From: Trueperaceae bacterium
GTDB lineage: Bacteria; Deinococcota; Deinococci; Deinococcales; Trueperaceae
Assembly: GCA_007128755.1 (NCBI GenBank)
Contig: SKWV01000039.1
Span: 1-11,117, forward strand
DNA: 11,117 nucleotides
Direction of reading: 5' to 3'
Shown here one piece after another: positions 1 through 6,705 of this stretch (positions within the stretch are counted from its first letter, which is position 1; each line of letters begins with the position of its first letter). Under the pieces are notes generated by a model. That model saw only the letters and a list, made by a program, of their open reading frames with translations, searched no databases and was not told the DNA's origin. Both the position numbers and the translations under genes were made by a program.

Positions 1-229
1 CCTCGCCGCGACGCTGCGCACCGCCGGCGTCGGCGAGCAGGCACTGCTCGGGCCCGCTCCGGCGGGCGTGGCGCGCCTGCGCGGGCGCTACGCCCAACAG
101 CTCTTCGTGCGCGCCGAGGACGACGTCGGCTTGGCGACGGCCCTGGCCGCGGTGGACGGCCGACCCGGCTCCGGCGTGCAGGTCCGGGTCGACGTCGACC
201 CGTACGACGTCGCCGTCTGGCTCGAGTGA
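1..229 (+). CDS. priA: Primosomal protein N' (PriA helicase), C-terminal fragment
   Basis: Reading frame open from base 2 to the TGA at 227-229; the gene begins outside the window. The 75 visible residues match the extreme C-terminus of PriA: a 'LGPAPAGVARLRGRY' segment (the family has a Pro-Ala, Arg-Leu-Arg, Arg-Tyr pattern here), a following 'QLFVRA' strand, and a final 'VRVDVDPYDV' strand resembling the family's closing Asp-Val-Asp-Pro motif. PriA is a 3'-5' DNA helicase that reloads the replisome at stalled forks. The helicase motifs and zinc-binding cysteines lie upstream, so activity cannot be judged. smpB follows 37 nt later with its own possible -10 box. Identification rests on a short tail, but the motif combination is characteristic. 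Confidence 0.8.
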   Translation, partial: LAATLRTAGVGEQALLGPAPAGVARLRGRYAQQLFVRAEDDVGLATALAAVDGRPGSGVQVRVDVDPYDVAVWLE

Positions 230-245
230 GGCGCAGGGAAGCGCG

Positions 246-251
246 TATCAT
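246..251 (+). promoter_or_regulatory. Candidate -10 box (TATCAT) for smpB
   Basis: TATCAT differs from the sigma-70 consensus TATAAT at one base. It lies 15 nt before the smpB ATG, so the mRNA leader would be only about 8-9 nt. I see no convincing -35 hexamer 16-18 nt upstream. It resembles the TANNNT boxes before other genes in this window, but with longer spacing. Confidence 0.45.
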
Positions 252-266
252 GGCGGTGGTGGGCTC

Positions 267-704
267 ATGCTGAACAACCGTCGCGCGCGCTTCGATTACG
301 AGATCCTCGAGACCTTCGAGGCCGGCCTGGTGCTGCGTGGCAGCGAGATCAAGTCGCTCCGTCACGGCGGCGGCTCGATCGCCGAGGCGTACGCACGCGT
401 GCGCGGCGGCGAGCTGTTCCTCGAGGGCAGCACGATCCCCACGATCCAGGAGGCGAGCTACAACAACCACGAGCCCGACCGCTCGCGCAAGCTGCTGCTG
501 CATCGCCGCGAGATCGACGAGCTCCGCAAGGCGGTCGAGCGCCAGGGCCTCACGATCGTGCCGCTCAAGCTCTACTTCAAGGAGGGTCGCGCGAAGCTCG
601 AGATCGCGCTGGCTCGCGGCCGCAAGCGACACGACAAGCGCCGCGCGGTGGCCGAGCGCGAGGCGAAGCGCGACATGGACCGCGCCATGAAGGGTCGTGA
701 CTGA
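267..704 (+). CDS. smpB: SsrA-binding protein SmpB
   Basis: SmpB binds tmRNA (SsrA) and, with EF-Tu, delivers it to ribosomes stalled on broken mRNA so that the nascent protein is tagged and the ribosome released. The 145-residue product has the usual length. It begins 'NNRRARFDYEILETFEAG', followed by 'LRGSEIKSLR' and a Gly-Ser-Ile-Ala-Glu-Ala-Tyr segment, 'LKLYFKEGRAKLEIALARGRK' in the second half of the OB-fold-like barrel, then the basic tail 'HDKRRAVAEREAKRDMDRAM', which in the family becomes ordered in the mRNA channel. The ATG at 267 fits the family's N-terminus. An ATG at 250 is in another frame. A weak GGTGG-rich stretch precedes the start rather than a clear Shine-Dalgarno. The 3' end overlaps the next gene by 8 nt. 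No tmRNA gene is visible here. Confidence 0.95.
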   Translation: MLNNRRARFDYEILETFEAGLVLRGSEIKSLRHGGGSIAEAYARVRGGELFLEGSTIPTIQEASYNNHEPDRSRKLLLHRREIDELRKAVERQGLTIVPLKLYFKEGRAKLEIALARGRKRHDKRRAVAEREAKRDMDRAMKGRD

Positions 705-2121
705 GGTGCGCGACCACCGCGACCACCGCCCCCACCGCCCGCACCGGCTCGTCGGCGGCGTCGTCCTCCGGCTCGTGCTGGCCCTGGTCGCCGCGGCGTC
801 GTGGAGTACGGCGGCGGCGCAGGCCTCGCTCGCCGTCAACGGCCTCGAGGTCGAGGGCGTGACGTCGTCGCTCGTGTCCGGCACCGCGTACGCTCCCGCG
901 AGCGCCTTCGCCTCGGCGATCGGCGCGCGCTTCGACGTCGATCCGACCGCCCGGCTCGTGACGTTCACCTTCGGTGGCCGGATCGTGCAGCTCCGGGTCG
1001 TCGACGACCCCGACCGCGCCACGCTCGTGTCGCCGGCCGTGACGGTCGACGGGCGCGCCGTCGCGGGCCCCGCCGCCGTCTACGTCGGCGTCGAGCCCTA
1101 CGTCCCGGTCAAGGCGGCCGGCGAGGCGCTCGGCGCGGCCGTGAGCTTCCTCTCGGAGCGCAACGTGGTGGCGGTCGTGGTGCCGCAGGCGACCGTCGTC
1201 GGCACCGTCGAGCGCCGCGGCGACCAGGAGCGCCTCGTGCTGCGCGCGAGTGCGCCGACACGCGTCACGTCGTTCTTCAACGCCCCGGCCCACACGCTCC
1301 AACTGCGCTTCGAGCGGGCGCAGGTGAGCGCCGCCAGCGCCCTCGAGGGCGACGCGTTCGTCCGCGCGGACGTGCTGAGCGCTCGCGGCGCCGTCGACGT
1401 CCGCGTCCAGCTCGCGCCCGACTCCGGTTACACCGTGACCGAGTTCCGCGACGGCGACGGCTTCATGGTGGTGGTCGCCTTCGGGCCGGCGCAGGCCGCG
1501 GTGCAGGCGCGCGAGCCACGTGCCGACGCACGGGCGCGCGTGGTGATCGATCCCGCGCCCGGGTCGATCCGCGACGGTGACGGCGACCTGACGCTGACGC
1601 TGGCCCGCTCGCTCGAGACGCTGCTGGCCCGTTCGTACGACGTGGAGCTGACCCGCACCGGCGCGAGCAGCATGAGCCTGCAGGACCGCTCGGCTGCGGG
1701 CGTGGGCGCCCGGCTGTTCGTCTCGCTCCACGCGGCCGACCTCGCGCGCGGGCACCTGCGGGTCCATCACCTCGGCGACGCCGACGGGTTGCCGGCGCTC
1801 GAGGACGCCATCCGCTTCAACGCCGAGACGTCGCTGCGTCGCCCCGAGACCGACGGGGTGCGCCGTCAGGTCCTGCTCGAGCTCGTGGTCGACCTCGGGG
1901 CGGGTCGCCGCTACGCCGAGTCGCTGGCGAGCGAGCTGGGGCAGGCCGGGGGCTACCTGGTCGACGGCCCGCACGCCGCCCCACTCGCCGTCCTGACTGG
2001 GGCGGCTGGTCGCGGGTTGCTCATCGAGGTCAGCCCCGACGACCTGCGCGATCCCTCCTTCGGTCCGATCCTGGCCGCCACGCTCGCGACCGTCATCGGG
2101 AGCGGCGGCCTGGTGCCGTGA
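697..2121 (+). CDS. Secreted N-acetylmuramoyl-L-alanine amidase-like protein with degenerate zinc site
   Basis: 474 residues. The GTG at 697 overlaps smpB by 8 nt; an in-frame GTG at 706 is an equally possible start. Residues 18-43 form a signal peptide (hydrophobic core, cleavage probably after AQA at 41-43), preceded by an unusual His/Arg-rich n-region. About 46-160 resembles the copper-amine-oxidase-N-like wall-associated domain, 165-265 is beta-rich and possibly AMIN-like, and 280-470 is an Amidase_3 fold. Amidase_3 enzymes cleave the lactyl-alanine bond of peptidoglycan with zinc held by two His and one Glu, plus a catalytic Glu. Here the second His (H345 in SLHAAD) and a Glu at the catalytic position (E444 in LLIEVSPDD) are kept. 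The first His motif DPGHGG has become DPAPGS (285-290), the following loop is shortened, and the Glu of the second motif appears as Gly/Asp. Normal hydrolysis is therefore doubtful; it may be a wall-binding or regulatory pseudo-enzyme. The downstream GerMN gene overlaps by 4 nt. Confidence 0.8.
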   Translation: MTEVRDHRDHRPHRPHRLVGGVVLRLVLALVAAASWSTAAAQASLAVNGLEVEGVTSSLVSGTAYAPASAFASAIGARFDVDPTARLVTFTFGGRIVQLRVVDDPDRATLVSPAVTVDGRAVAGPAAVYVGVEPYVPVKAAGEALGAAVSFLSERNVVAVVVPQATVVGTVERRGDQERLVLRASAPTRVTSFFNAPAHTLQLRFERAQVSAASALEGDAFVRADVLSARGAVDVRVQLAPDSGYTVTEFRDGDGFMVVVAFGPAQAAVQAREPRADARARVVIDPAPGSIRDGDGDLTLTLARSLETLLARSYDVELTRTGASSMSLQDRSAAGVGARLFVSLHAADLARGHLRVHHLGDADGLPALEDAIRFNAETSLRRPETDGVRRQVLLELVVDLGAGRRYAESLASELGQAGGYLVDGPHAAPLAVLTGAAGRGLLIEVSPDDLRDPSFGPILAATLATVIGSGGLVP

Positions 2122-2735
2122 GCGAGGCGCGGCAGAGCGCCGCGCGCCCCGCCGAGGCGCGTGTGGGCGGCGTGTCGCGCCGCTCGCCTCGCGTGCGCCG
2201 GACGGCACGGGACTGGACGGGCACGCTCCTGCGTCCTCAGGTCCTGCTCGCGTTCATCGCGCTCCTGGCCGCCGTGCCCTACCTGCTCGGCTCCTTCGGC
2301 GGCCGACCCGCCGACGCCCCCCTGCCCCCGTTCGGGCCGGCGGCCGGCGAGACCCTGCGCGAGGTCGAGATGCCGCTGGTGATCGTCGACGGCGACGGCG
2401 GCGTGTGGTCCGCCTTCGCGACGGTGCGCGCGGCCGACCACGAGACCGCCCGGCTCACCGCCACGCTCGCGGCCCTGCGCGACGTACTCATCGACGAAGA
2501 CGTATGGCCCGAGGCCGTCGCCGCGCCGACCGCCGCGGTCTTCGAGTCGAACCGGCGACGCGTCGTGGTCGTCGACGTCGTGCAGGAGGAGCGCGTGAGC
2601 GTGTCCGTCGCGCAGGAGTGGGCGGCGCTGCGTTCGCTCGTCGAGACGATGCGCGCCGCCGGCGCCGACGACGTGCGCGTCATCGTGAACGGGGAGGTCG
2701 CTTCGACGCTCTGGGGGCACGTCGCACTGCCGTAG
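2118..2735 (+). CDS. Membrane-anchored GerMN-domain protein
   Basis: 205 residues from a GTG that overlaps the amidase-like gene's stop (GTGA), indicating translational coupling. The N-terminus is Arg-rich (residues 5-31), followed by one membrane span at about 41-58, giving an N-in, C-out anchored protein. Residues about 85-203 look like a single GerMN domain: a strand 'EMPLVIVDGDGG', the helix 'ETARLTATLAALRDVLIDE', 'VVVVDVVQEE', and a closing 'VRVIVNGEVASTLWGHVAL', which matches the family's nGE-xxT-xxGH ending. GerMN domains were named from Bacillus sporulation and germination proteins, but are common in non-sporulating bacteria next to envelope genes. No catalytic residues are known for the domain. 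Pairing with the amidase-like gene suggests they act together outside the membrane; this is inference. Confidence 0.8.
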   Translation: MSEARQSAARPAEARVGGVSRRSPRVRRTARDWTGTLLRPQVLLAFIALLAAVPYLLGSFGGRPADAPLPPFGPAAGETLREVEMPLVIVDGDGGVWSAFATVRAADHETARLTATLAALRDVLIDEDVWPEAVAAPTAAVFESNRRRVVVVDVVQEERVSVSVAQEWAALRSLVETMRAAGADDVRVIVNGEVASTLWGHVALP

Positions 2736-2760
2736 GCGCGCCCGCCAGCGGCGCCCACGT

Positions 2761-2789
2761 CGGCGGCGGCGCGCGCCCGCCGGCCGCCG
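2761..2789. terminator. GC hairpin between convergent genes, possible bidirectional terminator
   Basis: The 54-nt gap between the converging GerMN and asnS genes contains CGGCGGC (2761-2767) pairing perfectly with GCCGCCG (2783-2789). It can be extended inward by GGCG (2768-2771) with CGCC (2778-2781), leaving one bulged base and a 6-nt loop. The stem ends next to the asnS stop codon. There is no T-tract on either side, so intrinsic termination is uncertain; position is the main support. Confidence 0.4.
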
Positions 2790-4088
2790 TCAGGGGTACA
2801 TGCGCGTCAGCATGCGCGGGAAGGGGATCACCTCGCGGAGGTGGTGCGCGCCCGTGAACCAGGCGAGCGTCCGCTCGAACCCGAGCCCGAAGCCCGCGTG
2901 CGGCACGCTGCCGAAGCGCCGCAGGTCGACGTACCACTCGAACGCCTCGCGCGGCAGGTCGTGCTCCGCGATGCGCGCCTCGAGCAACGCGAGGTCGTGG
3001 ATGCGCTGGGAGCCGCCGATGATCTCGCCGTAGCCGTCGGGCGCGATCATGTCGTTGCACAGGACCCGCGTCGGGTCGCCCGGCACCGGCTCCATGTAGA
3101 ACGCCTTGATCGCCGTCGGATAGCGCTCGATCACCACCGGGCGGTCGAAGCGGTTGCCCAGCAGCGTCTCGTGCGGCGCGCCGAAGTCGTCGCCCCACGC
3201 CAGGTGCTCGCCGGCCTCGGCCAGCAGCTCGAGCGCCCGGTCGTACGTGAGGCGCGGGTAGTCGCCGGCGGCCGCGCCGGCGAGCGCGTCCGGATCGCGG
3301 CCGAGCAGCTCGAGCTCCGCGCGTCGTTCGGAGAGCACGCGCGCGGCCAAGTAGGACACCAGGTCGACCTGGAGCTGCACGTTGCCGTCGTGCTCGAGGA
3401 ACGCGACCTCGGGCTCGCACATCCAGAACTCGAGCAGGTGGCGGCGGGTCTTGCTCTTCTCGGCGCGGAAGGTGGGGCCGAAGGTGTAGACGGCGCCCAT
3501 CGCCATCGCGCCGGCCTCCGCGTAGAGCTGTCCCGATTGCGACAGGTACGCCTTCTCGTCCTCGAACAGGGAGATCTCGAACAGGTTCGTCGTCCCCTCG
3601 ACCGCGGTCGGCATGAAGAAGGGGGCGTCGAAACGCACGAAGCCGCGCTCGGCGAAGAAGTCGTGGATCCCCCGCACCATCTCGTCGCGCACCCGCATGA
3701 TCGCCCACGGCGCCTTGTGGCGCAGGAACAGGTGGCGGCGCTCCATCAGGAAGTCGACGCCGTGCTCCTTGGGCGTGATCGGGTAGTCGTGGCTGGTCCC
3801 GATCAGCGTCACCGCGGTCACGGCGAGCTCGACGCCGGACGGGGCGCGGGGATCGGCGCGGACCTCGCCCTCGACCTCGACGGCGGACTCCTGCGTGAGT
3901 GCGCGGGCGCGCTCGAACGTCTCGTCGCCCGCGTCGGCCTTGGAGACGACGCCCTGGACGAAGCCGCTGCCGTCGCGGAGCTGGAGGAAGGCGATCTTGC
4001 CGCTCGAACGCGACCCGGTGAGCCAGCCGCGGAGGGTGACTCGCTCGCCGACCACGGTGGGGAGATCGCTGATGCGCTGGAGGCTCAT
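2790..4088 (-). CDS. asnS: Asparaginyl-tRNA synthetase
   Basis: Charges tRNA-Asn with asparagine (class IIb). The 432-residue length is typical of bacterial AsnRS. An N-terminal OB anticodon-binding domain (residues 1-95, 'VTLRGWLTGSRSSGKIAFLQ') precedes the class II core. Motif 2 at about 203-230 is 'YTFGPTFRAE' followed by Lys-Ser-Lys-Thr and 'RHLLEFWMCEPE', the AsnRS-specific version (R208 is the motif 2 arginine). Motif 3 at 399-425 is 'GFGLGFERTLAWFTG' then 'LREVIPFPR', with R406. It lacks the GAD insertion of bacterial AspRS. The ATG at 4088 gives a family-like N-terminus and lies 7 nt after a TACGCT box with no Shine-Dalgarno, suggesting a leaderless mRNA. It sits 21 nt after the HAD hydrolase stop, so read-through from the hisS operon is also possible. 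Confidence 0.96.
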   Translation of the reverse strand: MSLQRISDLPTVVGERVTLRGWLTGSRSSGKIAFLQLRDGSGFVQGVVSKADAGDETFERARALTQESAVEVEGEVRADPRAPSGVELAVTAVTLIGTSHDYPITPKEHGVDFLMERRHLFLRHKAPWAIMRVRDEMVRGIHDFFAERGFVRFDAPFFMPTAVEGTTNLFEISLFEDEKAYLSQSGQLYAEAGAMAMGAVYTFGPTFRAEKSKTRRHLLEFWMCEPEVAFLEHDGNVQLQVDLVSYLAARVLSERRAELELLGRDPDALAGAAAGDYPRLTYDRALELLAEAGEHLAWGDDFGAPHETLLGNRFDRPVVIERYPTAIKAFYMEPVPGDPTRVLCNDMIAPDGYGEIIGGSQRIHDLALLEARIAEHDLPREAFEWYVDLRRFGSVPHAGFGLGFERTLAWFTGAHHLREVIPFPRMLTRMYP

Positions 4089-4095
4089 GCGCAGA

Positions 4096-4101
4096 AGCGT
4101 A
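4096..4101 (-). promoter_or_regulatory. TANNNT -10 box (TACGCT) before asnS, leaderless type
   Basis: On the minus strand TACGCT is followed by 7 nt and then the asnS ATG. Transcription starting 6-8 nt after the box would begin at or beside the start codon. There is no Shine-Dalgarno in the 7 nt and no clear -35. The same arrangement occurs before hisS, rodA and the 5'-nucleotidase gene. Confidence 0.5.
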
Positions 4102-4109
4102 CCCGAGCG

Positions 4110-4919
4110 TCAGCCACGATGACCGCGGATGGCGCGCTCGAGCGCCTCGACCACGCCGCCCTCCTCCACGTCGCCCGAGAGCGAGGGGAAGCGATCCTTG
4201 AGCGGACTCTCGGCGTTCGCCATCACCACGGGATGCCCCACGAGCGAGAGCATCGGCAGGTCCGAGGCGCTGTCGCCGACGGCCATCACCTGCTCCACGC
4301 GAAGGTTCATGTGCTTGACGAGGTCCTCGACCGCCGTCCCCTTGGAGACGCCGGCGCGCGTCACGCTGATGAAGAGCGTGTCGGGCAGCGCCGGCGAGGT
4401 GGCGCGGCTCACCTGGACGCCGTCGATGGCGAGTGCCATCGCCGCCGGCTCCTGGGCGGGCGTCAGGACCCACTGGGCGCGGATGACCGGCTCGGTCTCG
4501 GCCACCTCGTTGAGGTCGCGCACGAGCGCCGACACCCCGAGGATCTTGGCGTGCGCCTCACTCATCGGCGTCTTGCGCTCGACGTAGAGGTGGTTGGGCG
4601 TGTAGACCTCGAGCACCAGACCGAGCGAGCGGGCGTGCTGGACCAGGCGCTTGGTGCTCGCCTCCTTGAGCGACGAGGCCTTCAGCGTCTCGCCGTCGGT
4701 GAAGGCGATGTGGGCACCCGATTGGAACACGTGGGCGTTCGTCGGCCCCACACGCTTGGCGATGCGGAGCGCGATGCCGAGACCGGGGCGCCCGGTGCAC
4801 AGCGCCAGCTTCACGCCGGCGTCGCGCGCGCGCTCGACCGCGTACCACACCGCCGGCTGCACCTGACCGCTGGAGCCGATCACGGTCCCGTCGAGGTCGA
4901 GGATCACGAGCGGGATCAC
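4110..4919 (-). CDS. HAD-superfamily hydrolase, Cof/IIB type
   Basis: 269 residues from the GTG at 4919, which overlaps the aspS stop in a GTGA (4 nt). This is a Mg-dependent phosphohydrolase of the HAD IIB (Cof) subfamily, whose members dephosphorylate sugar phosphates, FMN, pyridoxal phosphate and similar metabolites; substrate cannot be told from sequence. Motif I is 'ILDLDGTVI', with nucleophile D8 and acid/base D10. Motif II is the Thr in 'ALCTGRP' (about T42). Motif III is the Lys in 'VSKGTAVEDL' (about K193), and motif IV is 'GDSASDLPML' (D216, D220). The region between about 80 and 185 is the IIB cap, and the spacing between motifs II and III is typical for the class. Coupling to aspS and placement among synthetase genes may only reflect co-transcription. 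The stop is 21 nt before asnS. Confidence 0.88.
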   Translation of the reverse strand: MIPLVILDLDGTVIGSSGQVQPAVWYAVERARDAGVKLALCTGRPGLGIALRIAKRVGPTNAHVFQSGAHIAFTDGETLKASSLKEASTKRLVQHARSLGLVLEVYTPNHLYVERKTPMSEAHAKILGVSALVRDLNEVAETEPVIRAQWVLTPAQEPAAMALAIDGVQVSRATSPALPDTLFISVTRAGVSKGTAVEDLVKHMNLRVEQVMAVGDSASDLPMLSLVGHPVVMANAESPLKDRFPSLSGDVEEGGVVEALERAIRGHRG

Positions 4920-6688
4920 GTGGCGCGCTCCAGCACGCCCAGGCCGAGCTCCTCGAGCTGCGCTCGCTCGGCCGCGGCGGGCGCCTCGGTGAGCGGGTCG
5001 ACGCCGCGCTGGTTCTTCGGGAACGCGATGACCTCGCGCAGGCTCTTGGCGCCCGCCAGCAGCATCACCAGTCGGTCGAGGCCCCAGGCGATGCCGCCGT
5101 GCGGCGGAGCGCCGTAGCGCAGTGCTTCCAGGAAGAAGCCGAAGCGCTCCTGGACCTCGTCGTCGCGCAGCCCGAGCGCCCTGAACATGCGCTTCTGCAC
5201 GTCGAGGCGATGGATGCGCAGCGAGCCTCCGCCGATCTCCGTGCCGTTCAGGACGAGGTCGTAGGCGATCGCCCGCACCCGGCCGGGATCGCGCTCGAGC
5301 CACTCGAGGTCGTCGGGTTCGGGGCTGGTGAAGGGGTGGTGCATGTAGGTCCAGCCGCCGGAGTCCTCGTCCCGGTCGAGCAGTGGGAAGTCCGTGACCC
5401 ACAGGAACGCGTGGCCCTCGGCCAGCGGCAGGTCGAGGAGCGCGCGCAGCCGCGTGCGCACCGCCCCCAGCGCCGTGCAGGCGACGCTCCAGCGGTCGGC
5501 CACGAACAGGATCAGGTCGCCCTCGCCGGTCGCCAGCGCGCGCAGGTGCTCGATCTCGTCGCTGCTCAAGAACTTGGCGATCGGCCCGCTGAAGCCGTCG
5601 CCGGCGCGGCGCACCCAGGCGAGGCCCTTGGCGCCGTGCTGCTTGGCGTGGGCCTCGAGCTCCTCGATCGCCTTGCGCGAGACGGCCGTGGCGTGCTCGG
5701 CCGCGAGCACCAGGCCGCGCACCGCACCTCCAGCGTCGAGCACGTTCCGGAACGCGTTGAAGCGAGAGGCCGCGAAGACCTCGTCCAGCGTGATCAGCTC
5801 GAGGCCGAAGCGCACGTCGGGCTTGTCGGAGCCGTAGCGGTCGAGCGCCGCGCGGTAGGGGAGCCGAAGGAAGGGCACCTCGACGTGCACGCCGGTCGCC
5901 GCCTGCACGACGTGCTGCATGAGGCGCTCGTTGAGGTCGAGCACGTCGTCCTGGTCGACGAACGACATCTCGAGGTCGAGCTGCGTGAAGTCGGGCTGCC
6001 GGTCGGCCCGCAGGTCCTCGTCGCGGAAGCAGCGCGCGATCTGGAAGTAGCGCTCGGTGCCGGCCATCATCAGCATCTGCTTGAACAGCTGCGGCGACTG
6101 CGGCAGGGCGTAGACGTGGCCCGGGCGGTTGCGGGCGGGCACGAGGAAATCGCGGGCGCCCTCGGGGGTGGAGCGCGTGAGCAGCGGCGTCTCGATCTGC
6201 ACGAACCCCTCGGCGTCGAGGAAGTCCCAGATGGCTTTGGTCACCTGGTGGCGCAAGACGAGTGGCGCCATCGCCTCGGGCCGGCGCAGGTCGAGGTAGC
6301 GGTGCTTGAGCCGCAGCTCCTCGTTGACTTCGGACGCGTCGACCGTGCCGTCGACCGGGAACGGCGGCGTGTCGGCCTCGGAGAGGACGGTGAGCGTGTC
6401 CGCCACGACCTCCACGTCGCCGGTCGCGAGCCGCGAGGAGCGCTGCTCGGCCGGGCGCAGGCGCACCCGGCCCTCGATCCGCACCACGTACTCGGCGCGC
6501 AGCGCCGACGCCCCGGAGGCGCCGCCCTCCTGGGCGTCGATGACGACCTGGGTCATGCCCGTGCGGTCGCGCAGGTCGACGAAGACGAGGCCACCCAAGT
6601 CGCGGGCGCGGTTCACCCAGCCGAGGAGGGTGACGGTCGCGCCGTCGTGCTCGGCGCGCAGCGCGCCGCAGGTGTGGGTCCGTCGCAT
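4916..6688 (-). CDS. aspS: Aspartyl-tRNA synthetase, bacterial type
   Basis: Charges tRNA-Asp. The 590 residues match the long bacterial-type AspRS. The OB domain (1-105) contains 'GWVNRARDLGGLVFVDLRDR'. Motif 2 at 213-243 is 'RYFQIARCFRDEDLRADRQ', running on to Phe-Thr-Gln-Leu-Asp (R222). A GAD insertion domain spans about 290-415 and ends near 'VACTALGAVRTRL'. 'LNGTEIGGGSLRIH' is the conserved aspartate-site loop, and motif 3 (532-560) is 'GIAWGLDRLVMLLAG' and 'LREVIAFPK'. L31 sits where non-discriminating bacterial AspRS have histidine, suggesting a tRNA-Asp-specific enzyme. The ATG at 6688 is chosen because it gives the standard N-terminus and has AGGAG 5 nt upstream. hisS ends 17 nt before it, so they are probably co-transcribed. 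A much longer open frame continues upstream through hisS but is not coding. Confidence 0.97.
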   Translation of the reverse strand: MRRTHTCGALRAEHDGATVTLLGWVNRARDLGGLVFVDLRDRTGMTQVVIDAQEGGASGASALRAEYVVRIEGRVRLRPAEQRSSRLATGDVEVVADTLTVLSEADTPPFPVDGTVDASEVNEELRLKHRYLDLRRPEAMAPLVLRHQVTKAIWDFLDAEGFVQIETPLLTRSTPEGARDFLVPARNRPGHVYALPQSPQLFKQMLMMAGTERYFQIARCFRDEDLRADRQPDFTQLDLEMSFVDQDDVLDLNERLMQHVVQAATGVHVEVPFLRLPYRAALDRYGSDKPDVRFGLELITLDEVFAASRFNAFRNVLDAGGAVRGLVLAAEHATAVSRKAIEELEAHAKQHGAKGLAWVRRAGDGFSGPIAKFLSSDEIEHLRALATGEGDLILFVADRWSVACTALGAVRTRLRALLDLPLAEGHAFLWVTDFPLLDRDEDSGGWTYMHHPFTSPEPDDLEWLERDPGRVRAIAYDLVLNGTEIGGGSLRIHRLDVQKRMFRALGLRDDEVQERFGFFLEALRYGAPPHGGIAWGLDRLVMLLAGAKSLREVIAFPKNQRGVDPLTEAPAAAERAQLEELGLGVLERAT

Positions 6689-6693
6689 CGGGG

Positions 6694-6698
6694 CTCCT
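6694..6698 (-). promoter_or_regulatory. Shine-Dalgarno (AGGAG) of aspS
   Basis: On the minus strand AGGAG lies 5 nt before the aspS ATG, in the 17-nt gap after hisS. It fixes the aspS start and contrasts with the promoter-proximal hisS and asnS, which have no such site. Confidence 0.75.
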
Positions 6699-6705
6699 GT
6701 CGGGG

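Noticed and set aside
250..252. ATG upstream of smpB as its start
   Set aside because: It is out of frame with smpB and overlaps the candidate -10 box.
577..2208. Long minus-strand open frame opposite the amidase-like gene
   Set aside because: A GC-rich antisense shadow; the product is Arg/His/Gly low-complexity with no recognisable domain, while the plus strand encodes a coherent exported protein.
2841..5117. A 758-codon plus-strand open frame opposite asnS, the HAD gene and the aspS end
   Set aside because: It runs across three well-supported minus-strand genes and is compositionally a shadow.
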